Positions 42,415 through 51,979 of a stretch of DNA of 64,000 nt are shown here, piece after piece. This DNA is from an uncultured Clostridium sp. (GTDB taxonomy: Bacteria > Bacillota > Clostridia > TANB77 > CAG-508). The position numbers and the translations under genes were made by a program. The stretch is from NCBI GenBank assembly GCA_947570695.1, contig CANOVB010000007.1, positions 31,881 to 95,880 of the forward strand, given 5' to 3'. The notes under the pieces are model-generated. The model saw only the letters and a program-made list of their open reading frames with translations. It searched no databases and was not told where the DNA came from. Numbering within the stretch: the stretch's first letter is position 1; the number at the start of each line of letters is the position of its first letter.

Positions 42415-43443
42415 ATGGGAATAAACTATATAGAAAAATTATCTTCACCAGCAGAAATAAAAAATAAATATCCCGTAACTGCTGAAATGAAGAATTTAAA
42501 AGAAAAAAGAGATTTAGAAATTAAAGCTATACTATCAGGAGAATCGGAAAAATTTTTATTAATAATTGGTCCTTGCTCTGCTGATTGCGAAAAAAGCGTT
42601 TTAGATTATACTAAAAGGCTTGCAAAAATTCAAAAAGAAGTTGCTGATAAAATATTTATTATTCCAAGAGTCTATACAAATAAACCTAGGACAACTGGTA
42701 CTGGTTATAAAGGAATGCTTCATCAGCCAAATGTTCTAGGAAAAGAAAATATGAAAAATGGTTTAGAAGCAATAAGAAAATTACATATTGATGTTGTAAA
42801 AGAAACTGGTTTAACTTGTGCAGATGAAATGCTATATCCTGAAAATTATGAGTATCTTTCAGATATTCTTTCATATGTTGCTATTGGTGCAAGATCTGTT
42901 GAAGACCAACATCATAGAATGACTGCAAGTGGATTTGATGTACCCGCTGGTATGAAAAATCCCACAAGTGGAGATATCTCAGTAATGTTAAATTCAATTA
43001 TGGCTGCTCAAAGTTCTCATAAATTTATTTATAGAGGCTGGGAAGTTGAAACATCAGGAAATGAATATGCTCATGCAATTTTAAGAGGATATGTAAATAA
43101 TCAAGGGAAGTCTTTACCTAATTATCATTATGAAAATTTAGTTTCATTAAATGATGAATATATAAAAAAGGGTCTATCTCACCCAGCTGTAATTATAGAC
43201 ACAAATCATTCTAATTCAGGTAAAAAATACGAAGAACAAATTAGAATTTCAAAAGAAATTTTAAATAGTAGAAATAAATCAAATGATATAAAAAAACTTG
43301 TTAAAGGTCTTATGATTGAAAGTTATATAGAAGATGGTTCTTGCAATATAAAAGATCAAATTTATGGAAAATCTATAACAGATCCTTGTTTAGGTTGGGA
43401 AAAAACAGAAAAATTAATATTAGATTTAGCGGAAATTCTATAA
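42415..43443 (+). CDS. aroF: 3-deoxy-7-phosphoheptulonate synthase (type I)
   Basis: 342 residues from ATG 42415, which has AAAGGAAGG ahead. Key motifs: LLIIGPCSADC (phosphoenolpyruvate and metal site), IIPRVYTNKPRTTGTGYKG (substrate-binding Arg and Lys), IGARSVEDQHHR, IIDTNHSNSGKK (His metal ligand) and the C-terminal SYIEDGSC. It is the AroF/G/H-type with Phe or Tyr feedback. The leader peptide adds transcriptional control. It makes DAHP from phosphoenolpyruvate and erythrose 4-phosphate. Confidence 0.96.
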   Translation: MGINYIEKLSSPAEIKNKYPVTAEMKNLKEKRDLEIKAILSGESEKFLLIIGPCSADCEKSVLDYTKRLAKIQKEVADKIFIIPRVYTNKPRTTGTGYKGMLHQPNVLGKENMKNGLEAIRKLHIDVVKETGLTCADEMLYPENYEYLSDILSYVAIGARSVEDQHHRMTASGFDVPAGMKNPTSGDISVMLNSIMAAQSSHKFIYRGWEVETSGNEYAHAILRGYVNNQGKSLPNYHYENLVSLNDEYIKKGLSHPAVIIDTNHSNSGKKYEEQIRISKEILNSRNKSNDIKKLVKGLMIESYIEDGSCNIKDQIYGKSITDPCLGWEKTEKLILDLAEIL

Positions 43444-43618
43444 TAATATATCTATTCTATATTTGTTAAAATAAATATAGAAATTCAAAGATTGGAGTAG
43501 ACAAATCTTATCAGCCTGTAAAATTTCATTGATTTTTTTTATTTTTTAACATATAATATTAACGTATTTATATAATTATATTTTTACACATTAATTCCTT
43601 TTTAAGGATGGATCAAAT

Positions 43619-44506
43619 ATGAAAAAAATTATTTTTAAAGGCTGTGGAACAGCTATTGTAACACCTTTTAATGAAAATGGTGTAAATTTTGATGAATTTA
43701 AAAAACTAATTGAATTTCAAATTGCAAACAAAGCTGATAGTATAATTGTTTGTGGAACAACAGGAGAATCTTCAACAATGACTGTAGAAGAAAGAAAACA
43801 AGTAATAAAATTCGCTGTAGATACAGTTAATAATCGTATTCCTGTAATCGCTGGAACTGGTTCAAATTGTACAGCTTCTGTTATTGAATTCACAAAATAT
43901 GTAGAAAGTATTGGAGTTGATGCAGCTTTAATTGTTACTCCATATTATAACAAAACAACTCAAGAAGGATTAATTTCACATTATAAAGCCATTGCTTCTC
44001 ATGTATCATTACCTATAATATTATATAGCGTACCAAGTAGAACTGGTGTTAATATTACTCCTGATACTTGTAAAAAATTATCAGAAATAGAAAATATTGT
44101 TGCTATAAAAGAAGCTAGTGGTAATCTTTCTCAAATTGCTGAAATTGCAAATTTATGTGGAGATAATCTACATATATATTCTGGAAATGATGATCAAATA
44201 ACCCCTATTTTAGCTATTGGCGGAATTGGAGTCATTTCAGTTCTTTCAAATATCGCTCCAGAATTTACACATAATATAGTTAATGATTTTCAAAATGGTA
44301 ATATAAAAAGTGCTATAAATGCTCAGATAAAAGCTATTCCTCTTGTAAAGGCTTTATTTAGTGAAGTAAATCCAATTCCTGTAAAAGCGGCTTTAAATAT
44401 GCTTGGATATAATGTTGGAACACTTAGACTTCCTTTAATAGAAATGACTCATTTTGGAAAAGAAAACCTAAAACGTGAATTATTAACATTTGGTTTAATA
44501 AAATAA
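43619..44506 (+). CDS. dapA: 4-hydroxy-tetrahydrodipicolinate synthase
   Basis: 295 residues. TIM-barrel lyase joining pyruvate and aspartate semialdehyde in lysine and diaminopimelate synthesis. Motifs: AIVTPFNENGVNFDE, VCGTTGESSTM, VTPYYNKTTQEG with the active-site Tyr, and IKEASGN with the Schiff-base Lys. Length normal. No lysine riboswitch is seen upstream. It is followed by an HD-domain gene, and dapB is about 870 bases on, in the same direction. Confidence 0.95.
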   Translation: MKKIIFKGCGTAIVTPFNENGVNFDEFKKLIEFQIANKADSIIVCGTTGESSTMTVEERKQVIKFAVDTVNNRIPVIAGTGSNCTASVIEFTKYVESIGVDAALIVTPYYNKTTQEGLISHYKAIASHVSLPIILYSVPSRTGVNITPDTCKKLSEIENIVAIKEASGNLSQIAEIANLCGDNLHIYSGNDDQITPILAIGGIGVISVLSNIAPEFTHNIVNDFQNGNIKSAINAQIKAIPLVKALFSEVNPIPVKAALNMLGYNVGTLRLPLIEMTHFGKENLKRELLTFGLIK

Positions 44507-44553
44507 TGTGTTAAAATAAAATAAATAAAATTTTATTTTTTACTTATTATCTA

Positions 44554-44628
44554 GTGGACATTACTTACAAATTCGAAAACTTTATTTAATAGAAAATTTG
44601 GAACACTTTCCTATCAATCAATGTCCAC
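44554..44628. repeat. Dispersed hairpin repeat with terminal inverted repeats
   Basis: The ends GTGGACATT and AATGTCCAC are inverted copies. Inside lie ATTCGAAAACTTTATTTAAT and AACACTTTCCTATCAATC, related to family 2. The GTGGACATT ends recall TGGACATT in family 1, so the two families may be connected. Confidence 0.6.
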
Positions 44629-44657
44629 ATCTTTTTATAAAGGAGTAGAGTCAATTA

Positions 44658-45191
44658 GTGGATACTATAAATGAAAATAAAACTAATTTAATAGTTGCAG
44701 AGCCTTCTATTTCAGAATTCAAATCAATTATAAAAGATATTACTTCAAATCCAAACATCATTGCTCTTAAAGAAAGAATTCAACATGCAAATAATTCTAG
44801 ATTTTATCATTGCTTATGTGTTTCTTATTACACATACTATATATGCAAAAAATTAGGATTAGATTATGTTTCTGCTGCAAGAGGCGCTATGTTGCATGAC
44901 TTTTATTATTATGATTGGAGAGACAAACATGTTGAAGGTCAAAAGAAATTTCATGCATTTAGACACCCTAGAATTGCATTAAACAATGCATTAGATATTT
45001 TTGAATTAAATAACATTGAACAAGATATTATTATAAAACATATGTGGCCACTTACAATTAAATTTCCATCATATAAAGAAAGTTATATAGTTACATTAGT
45101 AGATAAGTACTGTGCTACTCATGAGTTTTTTAAAACGTTAAAAAAAAGAGCAAAAAATTCTAAAAAATACTCTAAAATAAACAGTATTTAA
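44658..45191 (+). CDS. HD-domain hydrolase
   Basis: 177 residues from GTG 44658 (AGGAG about ten bases ahead). The HD motif is LHDFYYYDW with an upstream His in FYHCLCVSYY and a later KHMWP and VDKYC. Members of this group are metal-dependent phosphohydrolases with nucleotide substrates; which one is unknown. It lies between dapA and dapB but is bracketed by two copies of a short repeat, so it may have come to this place separately. Confidence 0.8.
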   Translation: MDTINENKTNLIVAEPSISEFKSIIKDITSNPNIIALKERIQHANNSRFYHCLCVSYYTYYICKKLGLDYVSAARGAMLHDFYYYDWRDKHVEGQKKFHAFRHPRIALNNALDIFELNNIEQDIIIKHMWPLTIKFPSYKESYIVTLVDKYCATHEFFKTLKKRAKNSKKYSKINSI

Positions 45192-45229
45192 TATACGCAT
45201 ATGTTGCTTCTAATATTGACATCATTTAG

Positions 45230-45300
45230 GTTGTGTATAAATACTAGCAAAGTTTTTATTTATTAAAGTCTACTATCTGCCTTCCCTACTTAATAAAAAT
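45230..45300. repeat. Dispersed intergenic hairpin repeat, family 2
   Basis: GTTGTGTATAAATACTAGCA, then AAGTTTTTATTTATTAAAGT and CCCTACTTAATAAAAAT. It lies between the HD gene and dapB. Confidence 0.55.
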
Positions 45301-45378
45301 TAAATTTATGCAATTTTAATCTTAACATATATTTTATAGATTTTTTTAAATCTAAATAAAATTATAAGGAATAAAAAT

Positions 45379-46125
45379 ATGGTAAAAGTTTTAATTAATG
45401 GTTGTAATGGAAAAATGGGACAAGAAGTTATAAAAGAAATAAAAATAACACCAGATATAGAAGTATTGTGCGGTGTTGATAGAAGAGATACTGGAGATAA
45501 TCCATTTCCAGTATTTACTAATATAAATGATATTAATCTTAGACCTGATGTAATAATAGATTTTTCAGTTCCTGAATCTACATTAAAAATATTAGAATTT
45601 GCAAACAAACATAAAATTCCATCCGTAATTGCAACAACTGGATTATCTGATAATGAACTTAAACAATTAGAAGAGTATTCTAAGAATTTTCCTATTTTTA
45701 GATCTTCAAATATGTCTTATGAAATAAATCTAATGTCTAAACTAGTAGCAGAAATTGCAAAAAAGCTACCTGAATCTGATATAGAAATTATAGAAACTCA
45801 CCATAATAGAAAAATTGATAGTCCTAGCGGAACTGCTATAATTCTTGCAGATAGTATTAATAATGCTTTAGATAATCAAATGCATTATGAATATGATAGA
45901 CATAGCAAACGTGAAAAAAGAGATAAAAAGGAAATTGGCATTCACTCTATACGAGGTGGAAATGAAGTTGGAAAACATAGTGTAATTTTCTTTGGTAATA
46001 ATGAAAGTTTTGAAATAACACATAATGTACTTTCTAGAGCTGTTTTTGCTAGTGGCGCAATAAAAGCTGCAAAATTTTTAGTTCATAAAGATAATGGTTT
46101 ATATAATATGAATAATATTTGTTAA
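45379..46125 (+). CDS. dapB: 4-hydroxy-tetrahydrodipicolinate reductase
   Basis: 248 residues. NAD(P)-binding motif VLINGCNGKMGQEVI at the start, then VIIDFSVPE, ATTGLSD and the catalytic loop ETHHNRKIDSPSGTA. It takes the DapA product toward diaminopimelate. Length is normal. Ribosome site is weak (AAGGAA). A terminator follows at 46160. Confidence 0.95.
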   Translation: MVKVLINGCNGKMGQEVIKEIKITPDIEVLCGVDRRDTGDNPFPVFTNINDINLRPDVIIDFSVPESTLKILEFANKHKIPSVIATTGLSDNELKQLEEYSKNFPIFRSSNMSYEINLMSKLVAEIAKKLPESDIEIIETHHNRKIDSPSGTAIILADSINNALDNQMHYEYDRHSKREKRDKKEIGIHSIRGGNEVGKHSVIFFGNNESFEITHNVLSRAVFASGAIKAAKFLVHKDNGLYNMNNIC

Positions 46126-46159
46126 AATAAAAGTGAATATATCAAATAGGAATTTAAAA

Positions 46160-46196
46160 AAATAACTGTGTACAAAACTATACACAGTTATTTTTT
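46160..46196 (+). terminator. Terminator after dapB
   Basis: AATAACTGTGTA / TACACAGTTATT followed by TTTT, 35 bases past the stop codon. Confidence 0.88.
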
Positions 46197-46290
46197 CAAC
46201 GCTTATTCGAAATCAATATAAAAAATTAACTTCTCTTCTAATCAATTCAAATTTTAATAAGATACTCTAAGGATTAGAGTATAAGACCAT

Positions 46291-46344
46291 AAAAAAGCAA
46301 CTAGAAAACATAGATAGTAAATATCTATTTTAATTTCTAGTTGC
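46291..46344 (-). terminator. Terminator on the minus strand, after the U32 gene
   Basis: GCAACTAGAAA / TTTTCTAGTTGC on the minus strand, followed by TTTTTT (AAAAAA at 46291-46296 on the plus strand). It lies 175 bases beyond the U32 stop codon; DNA between them holds nothing else I can support. Confidence 0.75.
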
Positions 46345-46519
46345 CCCTATTCATTTTTTCTTATTATAAATTTGTTAAAAGAATTAAATAATAATTTGAT
46401 TTTTCTGATTAGAATGTTAATATTATAAATAGTTTTTTTAGGAAAATCAAGTATTTATAATAAAAATCTCTATATTCTCAATTTAAATTCACCTATTTTT
46501 AATTTATAAATAAATATTT

Positions 46520-47752
46520 TTACTTCTTTCTTCTTATTATCCATCCTTTTTCTATTTCTGTTGGAATTTCTAATATTACTTTTTGCTCTACTCTTCCTGG
46601 ATTTACAGTATCAATTTCTTCTAAAGTTTCCGAATCCCATAGCTTATTTATTTTAAATTGTAATGGTTCTATTTTTCCTGGAATAATTAATTCTAAATCA
46701 TCACCAACTGATAATTTATTTCTTATTTCAATTAATGTTCTTTTTTCATCAACTTTCTCTATTACTTTCCCACCAAATTCATAATCAGAATTATATTGTC
46801 TTCCAGAGTAGTCTTGGAAATCTTTATTATTTCTATCATTAAAATAAAATGTTGTAAGTCCTCTTGTTTTTGTTTTTTCTAATTCTTTTATATATTTATC
46901 ACTATTAAATTCTTTAGGATTTTTCATATAATCATCAATAGCTGTTCTATATGCATTTATAACAGTTGCTACATAATATTCTGTTTTTAATCTTCCTTCT
47001 ATTTTTATACTAGTTACTCCCATTTCAATAATTTCTGGAATTTCTCTTATTAAACATAAATCTTTTGATGAAAATATATAAGTTCCCTTTTCATCAGTTT
47101 CTACTGGCATTAAATTTCCTGGATTATTAGTTTCTTCAACATATACATTAAAAGCCCATCTACAGCTTTGTGCACAATCTCCTAAGTTACCACTTCTTCC
47201 TGCTAAAAATTCGCTCAAAAAACATCTTCCAGAATATCCAAAACATAATGCACCATGTGCAAATATTTCTATATCTAAATCTTCTGGTTTATTTTTAATT
47301 ATTTCTCTTATTTGCTCTTTATTTAATTCTCTGCCTAAAATAATTCTTTTTGCACCATTTCTGTGCCAAAATTTACAAGTATGATAACTTACTGTATTTG
47401 CTTGAGTACTAATATGTATTTCTGTATCAGGTGCATATTCTCTAACTATGTCTACTACTCCACCATCAGAAACAATTATACTATCAACTTTTAGTCTATT
47501 TAGTTCTTCTGCTTGTTTTTTTATTTCTTCATAAGTTTCATCCCAAGCATAAATATTTATCGCTACAAATACTTTTTTTCCAATACTATGTGCATACTCA
47601 ATAGTTTTTGCTAAATCATTATCCTTTAGTTCTGATCTTGATCTTAATGATAATTTAGGCGTCCCACAATATACAGCATCTGCTCCATACATAAATGCTA
47701 TTTTAGCTTTTTCAAAAGATCCTGCTGGAGCTAATAATTCTATTTTTCCCAT
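46520..47752 (-). CDS. U32 family peptidase-like protein (tRNA/rRNA hydroxylation type)
   Basis: 410 residues. Family signature: ELLAPAGSFEKAKIAFMYGA, VYCGTPKLSLR, IFAHGALCFGYSGRCFLSEF with Cys, GDCAQSCRW, and IKIEGRLKTEYYVATVINAY. U32 proteins with these Cys residues include TrhP (tRNA hydroxylation) and RlhA; the short 410-residue form resembles TrhP. Named a peptidase by history only. Single-gene unit. Confidence 0.88.
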   Translation of the reverse strand: MGKIELLAPAGSFEKAKIAFMYGADAVYCGTPKLSLRSRSELKDNDLAKTIEYAHSIGKKVFVAINIYAWDETYEEIKKQAEELNRLKVDSIIVSDGGVVDIVREYAPDTEIHISTQANTVSYHTCKFWHRNGAKRIILGRELNKEQIREIIKNKPEDLDIEIFAHGALCFGYSGRCFLSEFLAGRSGNLGDCAQSCRWAFNVYVEETNNPGNLMPVETDEKGTYIFSSKDLCLIREIPEIIEMGVTSIKIEGRLKTEYYVATVINAYRTAIDDYMKNPKEFNSDKYIKELEKTKTRGLTTFYFNDRNNKDFQDYSGRQYNSDYEFGGKVIEKVDEKRTLIEIRNKLSVGDDLELIIPGKIEPLQFKINKLWDSETLEEIDTVNPGRVEQKVILEIPTEIEKGWIIRRKK

Positions 47753-48006
47753 TTCTATTCCCCTTAAAAATCATATTTTTTGTTTCTTAAAATATAATAT
47801 ATTATAACATTCTATTTACATAACTTCAATATCAAACTTTATCTTGGAAATTCATTATTTAAAAATTTGCTAGAAAATATTTTTTATTAAATTTTCCTAA
47901 AAAAATTAATGCTATCTTCATTTAACCAATATTTGCATTTTTTATAAAAATATGTTAAAATTAATTAGTTATGTTTATTTTTATACTATAAAATAAAGGA
48001 GAAATT

Positions 48007-49593
48007 ATGAACAATTTCTATTTAAAATGCTTTTGGGAAGTTGATGATATAGATTTAAATTTAAGACATTATTCTGGGAAACCTTCTGATGTAATAAAAA
48101 ATATAAAATCAAAAATTGAAGTTTTTTTAAGTAATCCCGATGTTCCTTATCAAACTAGAGCTGTTTATTCAGCAATTTATAATGCTTTAGATTATTATAA
48201 AAATATTTCTTATATTCCAGGAGCTGACTTTTCAACAGATGATACTTTTTTATCATATTCTATAGAAAATTTTAACAGAGATTTTGAATATTTATCTTCA
48301 AAATATAATTCTTCAGATCCAACTGTATTGCCAGTTATTTCTTTAAACTGTAGAATAAAATCTCCATTAGGTTTCGTAGAAAAAGTAAAATTAAAAATTT
48401 CTGAGTACTTACGTAATGGTCGTGATTTAAGTTATTTTAATGAAAGTCTTAGAGATTTAATGGGTACTAGAATTATAGTTGATCCACCTGAAGATATAAA
48501 AGCTCAAGGTCCACAAGCAGAAAGTGACTTTTTATACAAAGTATTTTACGATTTAATGCAATTTCATGGAATAGACAAGCAAAATCAGGATACTTTAGAT
48601 TTTGGTGATTATAGCTTTATTCCTGTTGATACAAGACATAGTCCAAATAAATCTAAAACTATAAAAGAGCGTCCACAGAATACTGGATTTTCAGATAATG
48701 TTCCATTATCTGAAGGTGCAGAACATTATGTTTTTGTACCAGAACATAGAATTCCTGAAGTTGAACAATCTCATGTTGACTCAATTTTAAAAGATTATAA
48801 TAGATGGCCAAAATATAGCGGATACCAAAGTCTTCATACTTGTGTTGTTCCATATTATTCTGACTACATAAAACGTTTGCCAACACCACCATATATAATT
48901 CCTTCAGCTAGTAATGATTATACAATAGAATATCAAATACGAACTAAAAAGCAAAACGATTATGCAGAACGTGGAGCTGCTTCACATAAATTTTCTTATA
49001 AACCTGGAGAAACCTTATATCATAGACTAGCTGTACCTTTTTATATTGATTTTGATAGTCCAGAAGATTTAGAGGAGCTTCAAACTAGGCATCCAGCCAG
49101 AAAAACTTTGAGACTTAGAAATTTTGCTGAGTCTTATAGAAGATTTTATGGACACTCTTTTAGAGAAAGATTTAATATAAACTTTACTGAATTTAGAGAT
49201 AGATTCAGTTCTAAAGAAAGAGATGAAGTCTTAGCAGGAAAGAAAGTTGTGTTATATGATGAAACAAGAGATTTATATTATCTTCAAGATGGTGAATATT
49301 ATATATTTTTAGAAAACGCAGAACAAAAAAATTTAAATAGTATAATAATAAGAGCAAAATCTAATTCTTCTGAAGTAATAGATTTTTTAGATAAATCAGG
49401 AGTTACAGATGGAATTATAGAATCTTCTCATGATAATACCTATAACCTCTCTATTGGTACAAAAAATAGCTCTCATAGAGATTTTAAAATTTTTTCTAAA
49501 AATGATACTAATTCTTTAGAAAAAACTTCCAAACCTATTGATAAATTTCCTAAAACTTCTAACAATAAGGATGATTATGAACCAAATCTGTAA
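48007..49593 (+). CDS. Long stand-alone RelA/SpoT-type synthetase
   Basis: 528 residues. The synthetase fold is clear: NCRIKSPLGFVEKV (about 115-128), LRDLMGTRIIV (about 148-158), KYSGYQSLHTCVVP (about 273), and EYQIRTKKQNDYAERGAASH. There is no HD hydrolase, TGS or ACT domain. An N-terminal 110-residue region, a long insertion between the metal site and the G-loop, and a 170-residue C-terminal part are unlike small alarmone synthetases. It could make (p)ppGpp or another pyrophosphorylated product. Single gene with its own terminator. Confidence 0.8.
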   Translation: MNNFYLKCFWEVDDIDLNLRHYSGKPSDVIKNIKSKIEVFLSNPDVPYQTRAVYSAIYNALDYYKNISYIPGADFSTDDTFLSYSIENFNRDFEYLSSKYNSSDPTVLPVISLNCRIKSPLGFVEKVKLKISEYLRNGRDLSYFNESLRDLMGTRIIVDPPEDIKAQGPQAESDFLYKVFYDLMQFHGIDKQNQDTLDFGDYSFIPVDTRHSPNKSKTIKERPQNTGFSDNVPLSEGAEHYVFVPEHRIPEVEQSHVDSILKDYNRWPKYSGYQSLHTCVVPYYSDYIKRLPTPPYIIPSASNDYTIEYQIRTKKQNDYAERGAASHKFSYKPGETLYHRLAVPFYIDFDSPEDLEELQTRHPARKTLRLRNFAESYRRFYGHSFRERFNINFTEFRDRFSSKERDEVLAGKKVVLYDETRDLYYLQDGEYYIFLENAEQKNLNSIIIRAKSNSSEVIDFLDKSGVTDGIIESSHDNTYNLSIGTKNSSHRDFKIFSKNDTNSLEKTSKPIDKFPKTSNNKDDYEPNL

Positions 49594-49642
49594 TATTTTA
49601 TTATAATATGAATTGCAAAACAAATTTCTATTATATAAAAAT

Positions 49643-49680
49643 GGGATTAACAAATATTAAAATTTGTTAATCCTTATTTT
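49643..49680 (+). terminator. Terminator after the RelA/SpoT-type gene
   Basis: GGATTAACAAAT / ATTTGTTAATCC followed by TTATTTTTT. Flanked by family 2-like fragments at 49602-49640 and 49678-49728. Confidence 0.85.
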
Positions 49681-49754
49681 TTATTTAATAGAAAATACAT
49701 ATCATTTTCATACTAAATAAATTTTTTCTAATACTAACTTTATCTTAGTAATTT

Positions 49755-50096
49755 TTAACAGTTTTGGGCAATTTCCTTTTTTAAATATTCTTCTCCTTCT
49801 ATTTTATTTAGAACTTTCATATTAATATTTTCTTTTTCTAGTTCTTTTAGTATACATATCGTATCATCATCAGAATCTAAATCAATAACTACTAAATTAT
49901 TATAAAAATTTCTACCTAATGAAATTTCTCTTACATAATTTTCTATTCCATTTTCCACATTTTTTACTGTCATTATTAATTTAACATTTTCTTCAATATT
50001 TCTATATGTACTATTTCTAGTTATTTCTTGTATCATAACTAATATACCATATACTGCAAAACACCAAATAATTCCATAAATAAAAGCCTCTAACAT
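49755..50096 (-). CDS. Small membrane-anchored protein of unknown function
   Basis: 113 residues: one N-terminal membrane helix (about 5-23) and a cytoplasmic domain with a mix of strands and helices (LVVIDLDSDDDTICILKEL). Similar small proteins with an N-terminal anchor are found in clostridial genomes without a function. It ends downstream of the rplQ operon terminator and is transcribed the same way. Confidence 0.65.
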   Translation of the reverse strand: MLEAFIYGIIWCFAVYGILVMIQEITRNSTYRNIEENVKLIMTVKNVENGIENYVREISLGRNFYNNLVVIDLDSDDDTICILKELEKENINMKVLNKIEGEEYLKKEIAQNC

Positions 50097-50239
50097 ACAT
50101 TTCTCCTTTCAATTTATTATTATGTTATATTTTATGTATATTATCTTATTTATGTGAAGTAATTATCTGTATAAAGCTAAAAATTCATATATAAATATTT
50201 TCCAGGTCTTTATATTATAGAGCGCTGTAAAGCAATTTA

Positions 50240-50280
50240 TATAAAAAAAGAAAGCTTCAAGCTTATAGCTTTAGGCTTAC
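50240..50280 (-). terminator. Terminator of the ribosomal-protein operon
   Basis: On the minus strand AAGCCTAAAGC and GCTTGAAGCTT pair with two mismatches, followed by TCTTTTTTT. It lies about 95 bases past the rplQ stop. Confidence 0.75.
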
Positions 50281-50373
50281 TTTTAATTTTTACTTATCTG
50301 TAATTGCTTACGCTCAAACATATAAGAAATCTATGCATTTTTGAGTATGCTACTTTAGCACAAATCTATTAAA

Positions 50374-50895
50374 CTATACTAGCATTAATATTGCTTGTTC
50401 GCTATTATCTCCACGTCTTGGTTCCATTTTTAATATTCTAGTATATCCACCAACTCTACCTTCATATTTTGGAGCTAGTTCATTAAATAATTTATCCATT
50501 AAGTCAACACCTTCAACTTTGTTAACTTTTTTCATTATTCTTCTTCTAGCATTTAATCTTGATGGCATATCTTTTTGTCTTTTTTCCATTTTTTCTTCTT
50601 TAACAACTTTTAGATATTCTTTACCATTTTTACTTGTTACTTTTTCTGTAACTTTTCTTCCATTGCTATCTAATTTTGCTTTAACAACTTTTACTTCTAC
50701 TTCTTCAAAGTTTTTATGTTCTTTTATGGCTAATGCTATAACACTATCTACTAAAGATTTAACTTCTTTAGCTCTAGCTTCTGTAGTAACTATTTTTCCA
50801 TTTAATAATAAATCTGTAGTTTGGCATTTTAGCATTGCTAATCTTTGATCAGTTGGTTTTCCAAGTTTTCTTGTTCCTGACACTTTGTTTTCCAC
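50374..50895 (-). CDS. rplQ: Ribosomal protein L17 with an internal insertion
   Basis: 173 residues; usual L17 has about 115-130. The core is clear: GTRKLGKPTDQRLAMLKCQT at the start, KIVTTEARAKEVKSLVDSVI in the middle and GGYTRILKMEPRRGDNSEQA at the end. The extra 55 or so residues (about 65-118) are Lys- and Glu-rich (KVTEKVTSKNGKEYLKVV, EEKMEKRQKDMPSRL). It is the last gene of the operon, 16 bases after rpoA. Confidence 0.95.
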   Translation of the reverse strand: MENKVSGTRKLGKPTDQRLAMLKCQTTDLLLNGKIVTTEARAKEVKSLVDSVIALAIKEHKNFEEVEVKVVKAKLDSNGRKVTEKVTSKNGKEYLKVVKEEKMEKRQKDMPSRLNARRRIMKKVNKVEGVDLMDKLFNELAPKYEGRVGGYTRILKMEPRRGDNSEQAILMLV

Positions 50896-50911
50896 CTTTC
50901 TTAAATAATAA

Positions 50912-51859
50912 TTATTCTTCTTCTGATGTGAAGTTTAAACCTAAAGCAATTAATTTATTTGTAACTTCATCTAATGATTTTTTACCAAGATTTCTAACTT
51001 TCATCATATCTTCTTGAGATTTATTTGCTAAATCCTCAACTGTTGCAATTCCTGCTCTTTTTAAGCAGTTATATGATCTTACAGAAAGCTCTAATTCCTC
51101 TATAGGCATTTCTAAAACTTTCTCTTTTTTTGATTCTTCTTTTTCAACCATTACTTGAGTATTTTTAGCTGTTTCTGATAGGTCTATAAATAGTTCTAAA
51201 TGACCTGTCATAACTTTTGCAGCTAAACTTAATGCTTCAAATGGTTTTAAACTACCATCTGTCCAAACTTCTATTGTTAATTTATCATAATCTACCATTT
51301 GACCAACTCTAGTATTTTCAACAGAATAATTTACTTTTTTTACTGGAGTAAATATTGAATCTATTGGTAATACATCTATTGGATTATTGTCTTTTTTATT
51401 TTTTTCAGCAACGTTGTATCCTCTACCTCTATTTACTGTCATTTCCATGTGCACATCACAATTATTTGAAGTTGTTGCTATATGTAGTTCTGGATTTAAT
51501 ATTTCAACTGTTCCGTCTGTTACGATGTCTGCAGCTTTAATTTCTCCAGCACCTTTGAAATCTATTCTTATAATTTTTTCTTCATTATCAAAAACCTTAA
51601 GTCTTACGTTTTTTAAATTAACAATTAACTCAGGCACGTCTTCTACAACACCTTGTACTGTAGAAAATTCATGTACTACGCCGTTTATCTTAACACTTGT
51701 TATTGCAGCTCCTGGTAATGATGATAATAAGATTCTTCTTAAAGAATTTCCTATTGTCATTCCATATCCACGCTCTAATGGTTCACATATGAATTTTGCA
51801 TAATTCCTCTTATCGTCTGTTTCTACACATTCGATGTTTGGTTTTTCAAATTCAATCAT
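50912..51859 (-). CDS. rpoA: RNA polymerase alpha subunit
   Basis: 315 residues. N-terminal dimerisation domain with [20 protein letters not shown] and the C-terminal domain with [16 protein letters not shown] and the helix-hairpin-helix [16 protein letters not shown], which binds UP elements and activators. Length is normal. It follows rpsD with a 120-base gap that holds a hairpin (AAATTATTATTT / AAATAATAATTT at 51937-51962). Confidence 0.97.
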   Translation of the reverse strand: MIEFEKPNIECVETDDKRNYAKFICEPLERGYGMTIGNSLRRILLSSLPGAAITSVKINGVVHEFSTVQGVVEDVPELIVNLKNVRLKVFDNEEKIIRIDFKGAGEIKAADIVTDGTVEILNPELHIATTSNNCDVHMEMTVNRGRGYNVAEKNKKDNNPIDVLPIDSIFTPVKKVNYSVENTRVGQMVDYDKLTIEVWTDGSLKPFEALSLAAKVMTGHLELFIDLSETAKNTQVMVEKEESKKEKVLEMPIEELELSVRSYNCLKRAGIATVEDLANKSQEDMMKVRNLGKKSLDEVTNKLIALGLNFTSEEE

Positions 51860-51979
51860 TCTTACCTCCTAAAATGGTTACAAAATAACCTATAAAATTT
51901 TTATATCTCTTACGCACGTATCCTAAGTATTCAAATTATTATTTAAATAAAATAATAATTTAATCATTAACCTAAGTTA

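Noticed and set aside
43444-43618. Possible lysine riboswitch before dapA
   Set aside because: The region lacks the conserved L-box sequence and long paired arms; only a weak terminator-like stem for aroF is seen.
50097-50373. Possible gene in the gap after rplQ
   Set aside because: Only the operon terminator and AT-rich sequence are seen; no frame with a ribosome site.
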